From: Alloyangia pacifica
Lineage (GTDB): Bacteria > Pseudomonadota > Alphaproteobacteria > Rhodobacterales > Rhodobacteraceae
DNA length: 64,000 nucleotides
Direction: 5' to 3'
NCBI RefSeq assembly: GCF_020524285.1
Contig: NZ_JAIVKX010000023.1
Location: 1-64,000 of the forward strand
Every line of letters begins with the position of its first letter. The first letter of the stretch is position 1. Positions 8,696 to 16,858 of the stretch are shown piece by piece. A model generated the notes under the pieces. That model saw only the letters and a list, made by a program, of their open reading frames with translations, searched no databases and had not been told where the DNA came from. The translations under genes and the position numbers were made by a program.

Positions 8696-9643
8696 ATGAA
8701 AACGCTTGCCGAAAACCCGCTTCTCGCCCTGCGCTGGCTGCTACTGCTTGGCATGGCAGTGATCTTCACCGCCGCCAACAGCTACTTCCCCGCGGCGGGC
8801 AATATCTTTGCTCTCGGCGAGAGTTTCGCGCTGCTGGGTCTTGTCGCGCTCGGGCTGGCCCTGACGATACTGGCGGGGGAGTTCGACCTCTCGGGCGGCG
8901 CGATGGTCGCGGTCTCGGGCCTCATCATGCTGAAATGCGGAGCCGACAATGCCGTTCTGGGGCTGCTTGCCGCGCTCGCTTTCGGCGGGTTGGTCGGGCT
9001 CTTCAATGGCATCGTGACGCTGAAGCTTGGTGTTTCGTCGCTGGTCACCACGCTGGGCGTGATGATCCTGCTCTCGGGCTTCGCCGTCTGGCTTGAGGGC
9101 GGTCAGGCCATCAACTTCGAGAACTACGACCTCACCGACGCCTTCAACATGGACTGGTTCGGCGTCCTCTCACCACGCTCGGTCATCACCATCGTGCTCT
9201 TCGTGGTCACGGGGCTGATGTTGGCCTTCACGCGAATGGGGCGGGACATCATTGCCGCCGGCAGCCACCGCAAGGCCGCGGGCATGGCCGGGGCGGACGT
9301 GCGCGGCGCGGTGGTCACGACCTTCGTGCTGAGCGGGCTCTTCGCCGCACTGGCGGGCGCTCTGCTGGCGATCACGCTGGGCCGCGCCTCGTCGACCTTT
9401 GGCGCGAACCTGCTGCTGCAGGGTGCTTCGGCGGCGATCCTCGGAGGCGTGGCGCTCTCCGGGGGTGTCGGGCGCCCCTTCGGCGTCGCCATCGGGGTGC
9501 TGGTGCTGGCCGTTCTGAACAACGGGTTGGGGCTGATTGGTGCCAGCTCCCCCGCGATCCTGCTGCTGAATGGTGGCGTGCTGCTGATCGCGGTCCTTGC
9601 CGGGGGCGCACCCGCCACCTGGCTCCGGGCCAGACTGGCCTGA
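8696..9643 (+). CDS. Ribose-type ABC transporter permease (second)
   Basis: 315 residues, starting at ATG 8696 after AGAAGGGAGAGC. RbsC family: the early segment ILAGEFDLSGGAMVAVSG is the conserved substrate-channel helix, and GSHRKAAGMAGADVRG the ATPase-contact loop. It is the partner of the preceding permease. The 37-bp gap to the binding-protein gene contains only a ribosome-binding site, consistent with one operon. Confidence 0.92.
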   Translation: MKTLAENPLLALRWLLLLGMAVIFTAANSYFPAAGNIFALGESFALLGLVALGLALTILAGEFDLSGGAMVAVSGLIMLKCGADNAVLGLLAALAFGGLVGLFNGIVTLKLGVSSLVTTLGVMILLSGFAVWLEGGQAINFENYDLTDAFNMDWFGVLSPRSVITIVLFVVTGLMLAFTRMGRDIIAAGSHRKAAGMAGADVRGAVVTTFVLSGLFAALAGALLAITLGRASSTFGANLLLQGASAAILGGVALSGGVGRPFGVAIGVLVLAVLNNGLGLIGASSPAILLLNGGVLLIAVLAGGAPATWLRARLA

Positions 9644-9680
9644 AATTTCCAACAGAATAACCAACAGGAAGGACTACCCA

Positions 9681-10658
9681 ATGAACATCATCCGATCGAC
9701 TTTCGGCGCACTGCTCGCCGGCTCGCTCCTCGCCTCCGCAAGTGTCGCCGCAGAGGGCGCGCAGGCTGGCAAGAAGGTCATCTTCCTCGGCGCAGACGAT
9801 ATCTGCGAGTATTGCGCCGTCTACAACGACCAGATCCGCAAGCTGGCCGCCGAGAAGGGCATCGACCTTGAAGTCGTGACCAACAAGTTCGACCCGGCAC
9901 AACAGGCGACGCAGGTCGATCAGGCGATCGCCAAGCGCCCCGATGCCATCCTGCTGTGGACCATCGACGGCACCGCGCTCTTCCCGGCGATGCGCAAGGT
10001 TCAGCGCGCCGACATCCCGCTGCTGCTGACCGACGTGCAGCCCGACAAGGCGCGCGAGGACCTCTGGGTGCAATACACCGGGGGCAACTACGAGGAACAA
10101 GGCTCGAAGTCGGCACAGCTTCTGATCAACGCGCTGGAGGCGAAGGGCAAACCGCTGGAAGGTGGCGTGATCATGATCACCGGCATCGTGGGTCAGGCGC
10201 AGACCATTTCGATGACCAAAGGCTTCACCGAAACGCTGGCAGATCTGGCGCCCAATCTCGAGATCCTCGGTGCGCAGCCGGGAAATTGGGACACTGGAAC
10301 TTCGACACAGGCCGCGGCTGGCCTCTTTACCAAGTACGGTGATGAGATCGTCGGCGTCTATGCCGCAGAAGACATCATGATGCAGGGTGTTCTGATCGCC
10401 GCGGAGCGTGCCGGGCTCGACCCCACCGAGATGGCGATGGTCGGCGGCGGCTGCGAGCCGGTCGGCATCAAGAACATCAAAGCGGGCCTTCAGTACGGCA
10501 CCGTCCTGCAATCGCCGGTCGACGAGGCGACCTATGCGGTGCAGAGCATCGTCGATCTTTTCAACGGTGCCGAGATGTCCAAATCCGTCTACGTGCCGCA
10601 CCCGATGGTCACGGCCGAAAACGTTGACGAGGTCTGCCAGCCCTGGCCGACCAACTAA
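9681..10658 (+). CDS. Periplasmic sugar-type ABC substrate-binding protein
   Basis: 325 residues with a Sec signal peptide (hydrophobic residues 8-22, cleavage near SVAAEG). The mature part matches the ribose/galactose-binding fold (Peripla_BP_4): FDPAQQATQVDQAIAKRPD, then the hinge and a C-terminal lobe with MVGGGCEPVGIKNI. Two Cys pairs may form a disulphide near ICEYC. It is the last gene of the operon and is followed by a strong terminator. The family name says sugar, but the operon hydrolase suggests a nitrogenous ligand. Confidence 0.92.
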   Translation: MNIIRSTFGALLAGSLLASASVAAEGAQAGKKVIFLGADDICEYCAVYNDQIRKLAAEKGIDLEVVTNKFDPAQQATQVDQAIAKRPDAILLWTIDGTALFPAMRKVQRADIPLLLTDVQPDKAREDLWVQYTGGNYEEQGSKSAQLLINALEAKGKPLEGGVIMITGIVGQAQTISMTKGFTETLADLAPNLEILGAQPGNWDTGTSTQAAAGLFTKYGDEIVGVYAAEDIMMQGVLIAAERAGLDPTEMAMVGGGCEPVGIKNIKAGLQYGTVLQSPVDEATYAVQSIVDLFNGAEMSKSVYVPHPMVTAENVDEVCQPWPTN

Positions 10659-10685
10659 GGCGGCTGCTCCCTCATGCCGGCCGGA

Positions 10686-10717
10686 GGGCAGCACCTTGTG
10701 TGCTGCCCTTTTGCTTT
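10686..10717 (+). terminator. Strong Rho-independent terminator of the arginase-family/ABC operon
   Basis: GGGCAGCAC (10686-10694) and GTGCTGCCC (10700-10708) form a perfect 9-bp stem with a CTTGT loop, followed by TTTTGCTTTT. Confidence 0.9.
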
Positions 10718-10791
10718 TCTCGCGGCGGCAGGGGGCAATTCGATCCTCGGCTACGGAGCAGGCAAACCTTGATCAAACTCGCAAACAAGAC

Positions 10792-11727
10792 CTATCTAGG
10801 GGCCTGATCCGGAAGCCGCCATTGGCCTGACCGCGTCCCCATCCTGTCGGCCAGGAAATCAACCAAGGCCCGCACCCGGGCGGGGATCGGGTCCCCGCCG
10901 ACGAATAAGGCGTGAACTTCATGGCCTTCGTCGATGGTGTCGCCCGGGAGCACTTCACGCAGGCGGCCAGCTGCCAGGTCGTCTTCCACGGCGAAGCGTG
11001 CCACGCGCGCAATTCCGAGGCCGGAAACCGCCAGCATTCCGAGCGCTTCGCCGCTATTTGCGGTGAACCTGCCGCTGACGTGCACCTCGGTTCGCCTGCC
11101 TTGGCTGCGAAAGGGCCAACGGGCTCGGGTTGGATCGAAGTTGAACAGCAGGCAGTCGTGGCTCCGCAGGTCCTCGGGCTTTGCCGGCGTCCCCCTTGCG
11201 TCCAGATAAGAGGGGGCGGCGACCACGACCATCGGCTCTTCTCCCAATTTGCGGGCGATCAGCCCGCTGTCCGGAAGGCGTCCGAACCGGATTGCGACAT
11301 CCGTGGCGCCCCGAGCGGGGTCTTCCGTCAGGTCGGTCAGCGTCAGGTCGATGTCGACCGCCGGGTAGAGCCGGGCAAATTCCTCCAGTTGAGGCACGAT
11401 CCGCAGCCGGCCATGCGAGACGGCCGCCGACACCCTAAGCAGGCCAGAGGGCGCCAGTCCCGCGGTGATCTCATCCTCCGCCCGGTCAAGCTCGGCGAGG
11501 ATCTTGCGCGCGAGGACGGCGTAGCGCTGCCCCTCCTGTGTGAGCTTGAGAGATCGCGTGGAGCGGGTGAGTAGGCGCACCCCCAGCCTGGCCTCACACC
11601 TGTCTAGCGTGCGGCTTATGCCTGAAGGGGTCATGCCGAGGCGCCGCGCGGCGCCGGAAAAGCTGCCTTCCTCGAGGCTTGCGAGAAAGGCTTCCATTTC
11701 CCCGAAGCGGTCAGATTGCGAGGTCAT
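10792..11727 (-). CDS. LysR family transcriptional regulator
   Basis: 311 residues from ATG 11727; an upstream in-frame TTG is less likely. Residues 1-65 hold the helix-turn-helix (SLEEGSFSGAARRLGMTPSGISR), and the rest a type-2 periplasmic-binding-like sensor domain (GLLRVSAAVSHGRLRI, LARKLGEEPMVVV). The gene is divergent from the MFS exporter at 11857 across 129 bp, the classical arrangement for a LysR activator and its target. Inducer unknown. Confidence 0.9.
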   Translation of the reverse strand: MTSQSDRFGEMEAFLASLEEGSFSGAARRLGMTPSGISRTLDRCEARLGVRLLTRSTRSLKLTQEGQRYAVLARKILAELDRAEDEITAGLAPSGLLRVSAAVSHGRLRIVPQLEEFARLYPAVDIDLTLTDLTEDPARGATDVAIRFGRLPDSGLIARKLGEEPMVVVAAPSYLDARGTPAKPEDLRSHDCLLFNFDPTRARWPFRSQGRRTEVHVSGRFTANSGEALGMLAVSGLGIARVARFAVEDDLAAGRLREVLPGDTIDEGHEVHALFVGGDPIPARVRALVDFLADRMGTRSGQWRLPDQAPR

Positions 11728-11856
11728 CTTTGCCCATGCCTCAAAAATGAAGTGCTGCGACAAGCTCTAATCCCGGGGCCCGAGTTCGTCCAGTTTGCCG
11801 TGAACGCAGACATCGGGTGTCAGGCCGACACCCAGAGACATACGAAAGACGACAGA

Positions 11857-13017
11857 ATGAAGATAAATCCTGCCCTTGCGGCACTCTCTCTCGGCTCATT
11901 CGCGATCGGATTGACGGAATTCTCTCCCATGGGCCTTCTGCCCGTGATCGCGAACGACCTTGAAATTTCCATCCCCACCGCGGGTCTGATCGTGACGGCC
12001 TATGCCTTCGGCGTGATGGTCTTTGCGCCGATTGTCACGCTCGCGGCGGGCCGTATGGCGCGCAACCGATTGCTGATCCTGCTGGCCGTTATCCTTGCCG
12101 CGGGCAACGTTATGGCCGCGGTTGCGCCGAGCTATGAGGTCCTGCTCGCAGCGCGGGTCATGACGGCTCTCTGCCAGGGCACGTTCTTCGGTGTCGGCTC
12201 CATCGTGGCCGCTGGCCTCGTCGCGCCGGGCCGCCAGGCGGGCGCCGTGGCGGCGGTCTTCATGGGCCTTACCGTGGCGAACGTCGCCGGGGTTCCCGCG
12301 CTGACCTACCTCGGCGATCTGGCCGGCTGGCGCGTGCCCTTCATGTTCATCGCCGCCCTGGGGCTCGCCACGGCCTTCGCCTTGATGAAAGCGCTGCCGC
12401 ATCTTCGGTCCTCTGGCGACACCAACGCCAAGGCCGAGATCCGGGTCATGTTGCGCCGGCCCGTGCTCGCTGCCCTGGGCATGACGGTGCTGACCTCGAC
12501 CGGTCAGTTCACCGTCTTCACCTATATCGCTCCGATGTTGCAAGACGGGGTCGGCGCCTCTGCCGCCCTGGTGACGATTGCGCTGATCGTCGTTGGCCTG
12601 GGCATGACGGTGGGCAATCATTTCGGCGGGATCGCTGCGGACAAGTCACTGCGCGGCACCTTGATCGGCACGCTTGTGGCCCTAATCGTGCTTCTTGGCG
12701 CCATGTCAGTGCTTCACACCAACCTGATCGCCATGCTGGTGTTGCTGTTTATCTGGGGCGGGCTTTGCTTTGCCTTGGTGCCGACGATGCAGATGCGGGT
12801 GATGGGCGCGGCGCAAGACGCCCCGAGCCTCGCCTCTTCGGTCAACATCGGTGCTTTCAACCTAGGCAATGGTCTTGGTGCCGTGGTCGGCGGTGCGGTG
12901 ATCCGGGCGGGGTATGACTACGCCGCGGTGCCGCTGGCCAGCGCGGTCGTTTTCGCCATTCCCCTCGTCCTCGTGCTCCTTCAGGGGCGCCGCGGGATGG
13001 AGGCCGTAGGCGCCTGA
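11857..13017 (+). CDS. MFS transporter, AraJ/drug-efflux type
   Basis: 386-residue inner-membrane protein with 12 predicted helices. The start FAIGLTEFSPMGLLPVIANDL is the signature of the DHA1/AraJ-like exporters, with the cytoplasmic loop GRMARNRLL after helix 2. The start codon is ATG 11857 with a weak Shine-Dalgarno-like GAAAGACGA. It is divergent from a LysR gene that probably controls it. Efflux of small organic compounds is likely; no substrate can be inferred. Confidence 0.9.
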   Translation: MKINPALAALSLGSFAIGLTEFSPMGLLPVIANDLEISIPTAGLIVTAYAFGVMVFAPIVTLAAGRMARNRLLILLAVILAAGNVMAAVAPSYEVLLAARVMTALCQGTFFGVGSIVAAGLVAPGRQAGAVAAVFMGLTVANVAGVPALTYLGDLAGWRVPFMFIAALGLATAFALMKALPHLRSSGDTNAKAEIRVMLRRPVLAALGMTVLTSTGQFTVFTYIAPMLQDGVGASAALVTIALIVVGLGMTVGNHFGGIAADKSLRGTLIGTLVALIVLLGAMSVLHTNLIAMLVLLFIWGGLCFALVPTMQMRVMGAAQDAPSLASSVNIGAFNLGNGLGAVVGGAVIRAGYDYAAVPLASAVVFAIPLVLVLLQGRRGMEAVGA

Positions 13018-13108
13018 CCAGGGTGTCCGCGAGATGAGACGGTCGAGGCTCCGCTGTGGAGAGGAGGGTGTCGACCTCCCAATCAAGAGCGCGGCTAAAG
13101 ACTGGAAA

Positions 13109-14398
13109 TCAGGCCTCCGCCGGTGTGGCGGCGGCCTGTTGTTCAGTGAAGCCACGTCCGACAGCGCGCCAGGCGAGGCCCGAAAGCGCGACCGCTATGA
13201 TGCCCGCGATCACGAAAGGCAGTTGGAGGGCAAGCGGACGTGCCAACGATGGCTCCGCGAGTTTGACAATCCATCCGGAAAGCGCCAGCCCTACCGGCAT
13301 CATGCCCCAAGACGTCAGCCGGTAGAGCGATGTCACCCGTCCAAGAATTTCGTCGGGCACCATCCGCTGCCGGAACGCGGCCGAAACGGAATCCCAGGTC
13401 ACGCCGAAAAGGCCGAAGCCCGCGAGCAGAAGTGCGAGCGACACAGGCCCCGGCATCAGAGGGACGAACAGGAAGCTGGCCGAGCCTAGCAGGAGCGCCC
13501 ATTGGGCGGTGCGTCCCCGACCGAAACGCATTGCGAGCCGTCCACCCGCCAGGCCCCCCGCGATCCCGCCGACCGCGGCGGCGGCAAGCACGGCCCCATA
13601 GGCGCGCGCGCCGGTGCCCAGATTTTCCTGCATGTGCAGCACCAGCGCGATCATCATCATCTGGTGGCACATGTTCCAAAGGCCGGTAAGCAACGCCAAC
13701 ATGCGCAGCATCGGGGCCCGCAGGAGGAAGCCAAGGCCCTCACGGAACTCGCGCTTCCAGTTCCGGTTGGCGTATTGCGCTCCACGCGAAGCGAGCGGGA
13801 TGCGCGACACGAGCATGACGGCACAGGCGTAGGCCAGCATGTTGAAGACGAAGGGCACTGCCAAGGCCTCTGCGATCAGGAAGGCGCCAAGCGCGGGTCC
13901 GGCCAGAGAATTTGCGGTAAGCTCCGCGCTCCACAGCCTGCCATTGGCCATCTCGAGATCTGCGGCGGGCACGATGGATGGCAGGACAGTCTGGGCAGCA
14001 TTGTCGCGAAAGACCTCTGCCGCGCCGATCATCAGGGCGCAGCCGGCGAGGATGGCAAAGAGCAGCGCATCGGCGACGCCTGTCTCCGGCGGCGGGGCCA
14101 GCGGCGCGGCGCGGGAGATCGCCAGGGCCGCGACCGCGAACGCTGCGGCGCGCAGCACGTCGGCCCCGAGGATCAGCGATCTGCGGCTGACCCTGTCGGT
14201 GATAATCCCGGCGGGAATGGCGAAGATCGCCCAGGGCAAGCGCAGCGCCACGGGGATCATTGCGACAAGCAATGGGTCACGGGTCAGCAGTGTGCCAATC
14301 CAGGCCCAGACCACCACCGCTACCCCATCCCCAAGGTTGCTGAGGCCGCTTGCGGCGATGAAACGGTTCAGGGTGGATCGGTTCGCAGCGCTGGTCAT
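13109..14398 (-). CDS. MFS transporter, enterobactin-exporter/MFS_3 type
   Basis: 429 residues starting at MTSAANRSTLNRF (14398). About 10-12 hydrophobic segments; the early helix region GDGVAVVVWAWIGTLLTRDP and IPAGIITDRVSRR (loop 2-3 motif) fit the MFS_3 exporters. Proteins of this group often export siderophores, macrolides or other bulky compounds. The C-terminus is a short Ala-rich tail. It is divergent from the LysR gene at 14531 and unrelated to the MFS gene before it. The 92-bp gap to that convergent gene shows no clear T-tailed terminator. Confidence 0.9.
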   Translation of the reverse strand: MTSAANRSTLNRFIAASGLSNLGDGVAVVVWAWIGTLLTRDPLLVAMIPVALRLPWAIFAIPAGIITDRVSRRSLILGADVLRAAAFAVAALAISRAAPLAPPPETGVADALLFAILAGCALMIGAAEVFRDNAAQTVLPSIVPAADLEMANGRLWSAELTANSLAGPALGAFLIAEALAVPFVFNMLAYACAVMLVSRIPLASRGAQYANRNWKREFREGLGFLLRAPMLRMLALLTGLWNMCHQMMMIALVLHMQENLGTGARAYGAVLAAAAVGGIAGGLAGGRLAMRFGRGRTAQWALLLGSASFLFVPLMPGPVSLALLLAGFGLFGVTWDSVSAAFRQRMVPDEILGRVTSLYRLTSWGMMPVGLALSGWIVKLAEPSLARPLALQLPFVIAGIIAVALSGLAWRAVGRGFTEQQAAATPAEA

Positions 14399-14515
14399 GA
14401 TCTTTTGTCCCAACAAGGAGCAGGCGCGCGTCATCTGGGAAGCTACGCAATGAGTTGTATGCGGTTTCTCTATCCAGTGGCCCGAGGATGCGCTACTCGG
14501 GAATAATAATCGGAC

Positions 14516-14530
14516 GATAGGTGAACTATC
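14516..14530. promoter_or_regulatory. Candidate LysR autoregulatory palindrome
   Basis: GATAG (14516-14520), five bases, then CTATC (14526-14530) is a perfect inverted repeat ending directly at the lysR start codon and including its ribosome-binding site. Binding there would block translation start or transcription of the regulator. Confidence 0.3.
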
Positions 14531-15418
14531 ATGCAATCCCCTGGCCGAGTAGCGCAGCCCTCGCTCACCGCGCTGCGCGCTTTCGATCAGACCGCGCGCC
14601 ATGGCAGCTTTGCCGAAGCGGCGCGGGCGCTGAATGTCACGCAGGCGGCGGTGGCGCAGCAGGTCCGCGCGCTCGAGGCCGATCTTGGCGTGCCCCTTGC
14701 CCGGCGAGCGGGCCGCCGGGTCGAGTTGACCGAGACTGGCCGCCGTTTCGCGACTGCCCTGGCCGAGGGATTCGACGCGATCAGGTGGGCTGTTGCGGAT
14801 ATGCGCGCGGAACAGGCGGCGCTGCCGGTCCGTCTGGGAACGACAATCTATCTGTCGCAAACCGTCATCCTCCCGCGGTTGCATGAGTTCTGGCACCAGC
14901 ATCCCGGCGTAAGTGTCTCGGTGCAGCCTTCGCCGGACGTGGCGGCGCTGCAGAGCGAGCAGCTCGACCTTGCGATCTGCGCGGGCCGCACGAAGCCTGA
15001 CTGGCCGGGGTATGACATGGAGCTCCTGCTGGAATGCTCTCTGCTGCCGGTCGCCGCGCCGCGGCTTCTGCAAGATCGTCGCGCGCCGGGCGATCTGCCT
15101 TGGGTCTGGACGGCGGGTGACGCGGGCGAGGAGACGCTGCTTCGGGAGATGGGGCTCGACCCGGCCGCGCTGCGAAACGTCGATTTGGGGTCACCCTTCC
15201 TTCAGCTTTCTGCGGTGCAACAGGGGCTGGGTGCGGCTTTCGTGCCGGAAATCATCATCGGCAGCGAGCTTGCGGAGGGGCGCCTTAGAGTGCTTCCGCG
15301 GCCCCAGGGTCTGGAGGGATGGGGCACTCGCTATTATCTCGCGATCCCGTCGGGACCGCTCCGGAGCAATGTCCGGTTGTTCGTTGACTGGCTGCGCAAG
15401 ACGCTTCCCAGCAGGTGA
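14531..15418 (+). CDS. LysR family transcriptional regulator, GcvA-like
   Basis: 295 residues. The opening PSLTALRAFDQTARHGSF followed by ALNVTQAAVAQQVRALE is the GcvA/AmpR-like helix-turn-helix, and a sensor domain follows (LDLAICAGRTKPDWPGYD). AGGTGA lies just before ATG 14531. It is divergent from the MFS_3 exporter at 14398 and probably regulates it. Confidence 0.9.
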   Translation: MQSPGRVAQPSLTALRAFDQTARHGSFAEAARALNVTQAAVAQQVRALEADLGVPLARRAGRRVELTETGRRFATALAEGFDAIRWAVADMRAEQAALPVRLGTTIYLSQTVILPRLHEFWHQHPGVSVSVQPSPDVAALQSEQLDLAICAGRTKPDWPGYDMELLLECSLLPVAAPRLLQDRRAPGDLPWVWTAGDAGEETLLREMGLDPAALRNVDLGSPFLQLSAVQQGLGAAFVPEIIIGSELAEGRLRVLPRPQGLEGWGTRYYLAIPSGPLRSNVRLFVDWLRKTLPSR

Positions 15419-15478
15419 GGAGGCCGCTTGACGAGCCCCCGTGTTTATCTGACGGAGCGGACCGCGCGCGGATTGGGA

Positions 15479-15510
15479 GGAGCGGCCTCTCGGCCGCTCC
15501 GATTTCGTTT
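15479..15510. terminator. Bidirectional terminator between lysR and the M20 gene
   Basis: GGAGCGGCC (15479-15487), loop TCTC, GGCCGCTCC (15492-15500), then GATTTCGTTT. The stem is perfect and lies between two convergent genes. Confidence 0.75.
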
Positions 15511-16784
15511 CAGGTGTCCCGGTTGCAGTAGTCGATCGCCGTCTTCACCAGAATACGGCTGTGCGCTTCCATATCGTCAATGCTCATGAACTCGTCGGCA
15601 AAGGCGCTGCGGATGCCGTTCGGATGGCCCGGTCCGAAGAGAACGCAGGGGATACCGAACTTCCACAGGTGCGATGTGTCGTCGCCCGAGTAGGAGCCCG
15701 GGTTATGCACGCCCACCAGTTCGGGGGGCTCGCCCATGATCTGTGTGCGGTTTTCGACTACTAGCTGGACGATCTCCTCCTCGGCATCGATCTCGTAGGG
15801 CTCGTGGCCTTTGGTCAGGCCGGTCCCGAAAAAGGCGGGCGCTGGGATGTCGATCTTGTATTCAAGTTCGGGGTCGTCCGACGCGACCTTGTCGATGGCA
15901 CGCTTGAGATCTGCGGTGACGGACTCGATTGTCTGGCCCGGCAGGAAGCGCACGTCGCACAGGATGGTGGCATAGTCCGAAACGTAGTTCGGCCCCTTGA
16001 GATTGTAGTCCGTGCCGCGCCCGGCAATCACCGCGCCAACGTGGATGCAGGGGATATCGGGCAGGTCCGCGCGCGGCTCATAGGTGAACTCGATGGCGTC
16101 GATCGCCGGGATCACCTTGAGCATCTTCTGGATCGCGTCCACTGCGTTGTGCTTGTACATGATGTGCTCGGTCTTGCCTGTGATCGACACGCCGAAGATC
16201 GCGGTGCCGACGTTCATGGTCAGCACATTCCATGTTCCGAAGGGTTCGCAGCAGATCGCGGCATCGGTGCGGTAGCCGGTTTTCAGCAGCTCTTCCATGC
16301 CGTATCCGCCCTGAAGCTCGCCGCAGACCAGCGCCACTACGAGATCACCCTTGAGCTTGACGCCAGACTTGCGGATTGCCTCCGCCGCTTCGATCAGAGC
16401 CGCATCGGGGCCCTTCATGTTGATGATACCCGCACCGTAGAGCTTATCTCCGTCTATATGCGGTTCGAAGGGATCCCGGCTCCAGCCGAATGTGGTGACA
16501 GGGTCGGTGTCGAGGTGGCCGTTGAGCATCAGACTGCGCCCGCCGCCGGTGCCCTTGAGCGTGGCGACAACCTGCGCAAGGCCATGATCCAGCTCGTGCA
16601 ACCAAACCTCGTATCCGCGTGCGCGGAACCATTCGGCCATTTTGTATGCGAGCGCCGCCTCGGCGCCCTTCACGCTGTTGCTGCGCACCATGTCGCAGGC
16701 GATATCGACCATCTCTGCACGGTCGACATGCTCGAGCGCTTTGGTCGTATCCGCATCGAAAGTCTTGGTGATGGGGGAGTTCAT
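15510..16784 (-). CDS. M20 family hydrolase (ArgE/DapE-like) with altered metal site
   Basis: 424 residues, normal length for the two-domain M20 fold. The family removes acyl groups or cleaves dipeptides with two zinc ions. NGHLDTDPVT (residues about 87-96) keeps the first His and Asp, and ICCEPFG keeps a metal Glu. The bridging Asp of the usual DMKG is Asn (IINMKG). The usual Glu-Glu pair reads GELQGG, so the metal Glu is Leu. The usual final His before xxDE reads SAFADEF, so it is Phe. It is the last gene of the leftward dipeptide-type ABC operon, so it should act on the imported compound, but a standard two-zinc mechanism is doubtful. A related non-canonical subfamily may exist. Confidence 0.87.
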   Translation of the reverse strand: MNSPITKTFDADTTKALEHVDRAEMVDIACDMVRSNSVKGAEAALAYKMAEWFRARGYEVWLHELDHGLAQVVATLKGTGGGRSLMLNGHLDTDPVTTFGWSRDPFEPHIDGDKLYGAGIINMKGPDAALIEAAEAIRKSGVKLKGDLVVALVCGELQGGYGMEELLKTGYRTDAAICCEPFGTWNVLTMNVGTAIFGVSITGKTEHIMYKHNAVDAIQKMLKVIPAIDAIEFTYEPRADLPDIPCIHVGAVIAGRGTDYNLKGPNYVSDYATILCDVRFLPGQTIESVTADLKRAIDKVASDDPELEYKIDIPAPAFFGTGLTKGHEPYEIDAEEEIVQLVVENRTQIMGEPPELVGVHNPGSYSGDDTSHLWKFGIPCVLFGPGHPNGIRSAFADEFMSIDDMEAHSRILVKTAIDYCNRDT

Positions 16785-16858
16785 CTTCGTTTCCTCATCT
16801 GGTTGAAAGTCATGCCGCCGCCGTGCCGCAAACAGGGAACACGGCCCGGCAGCGGCAC

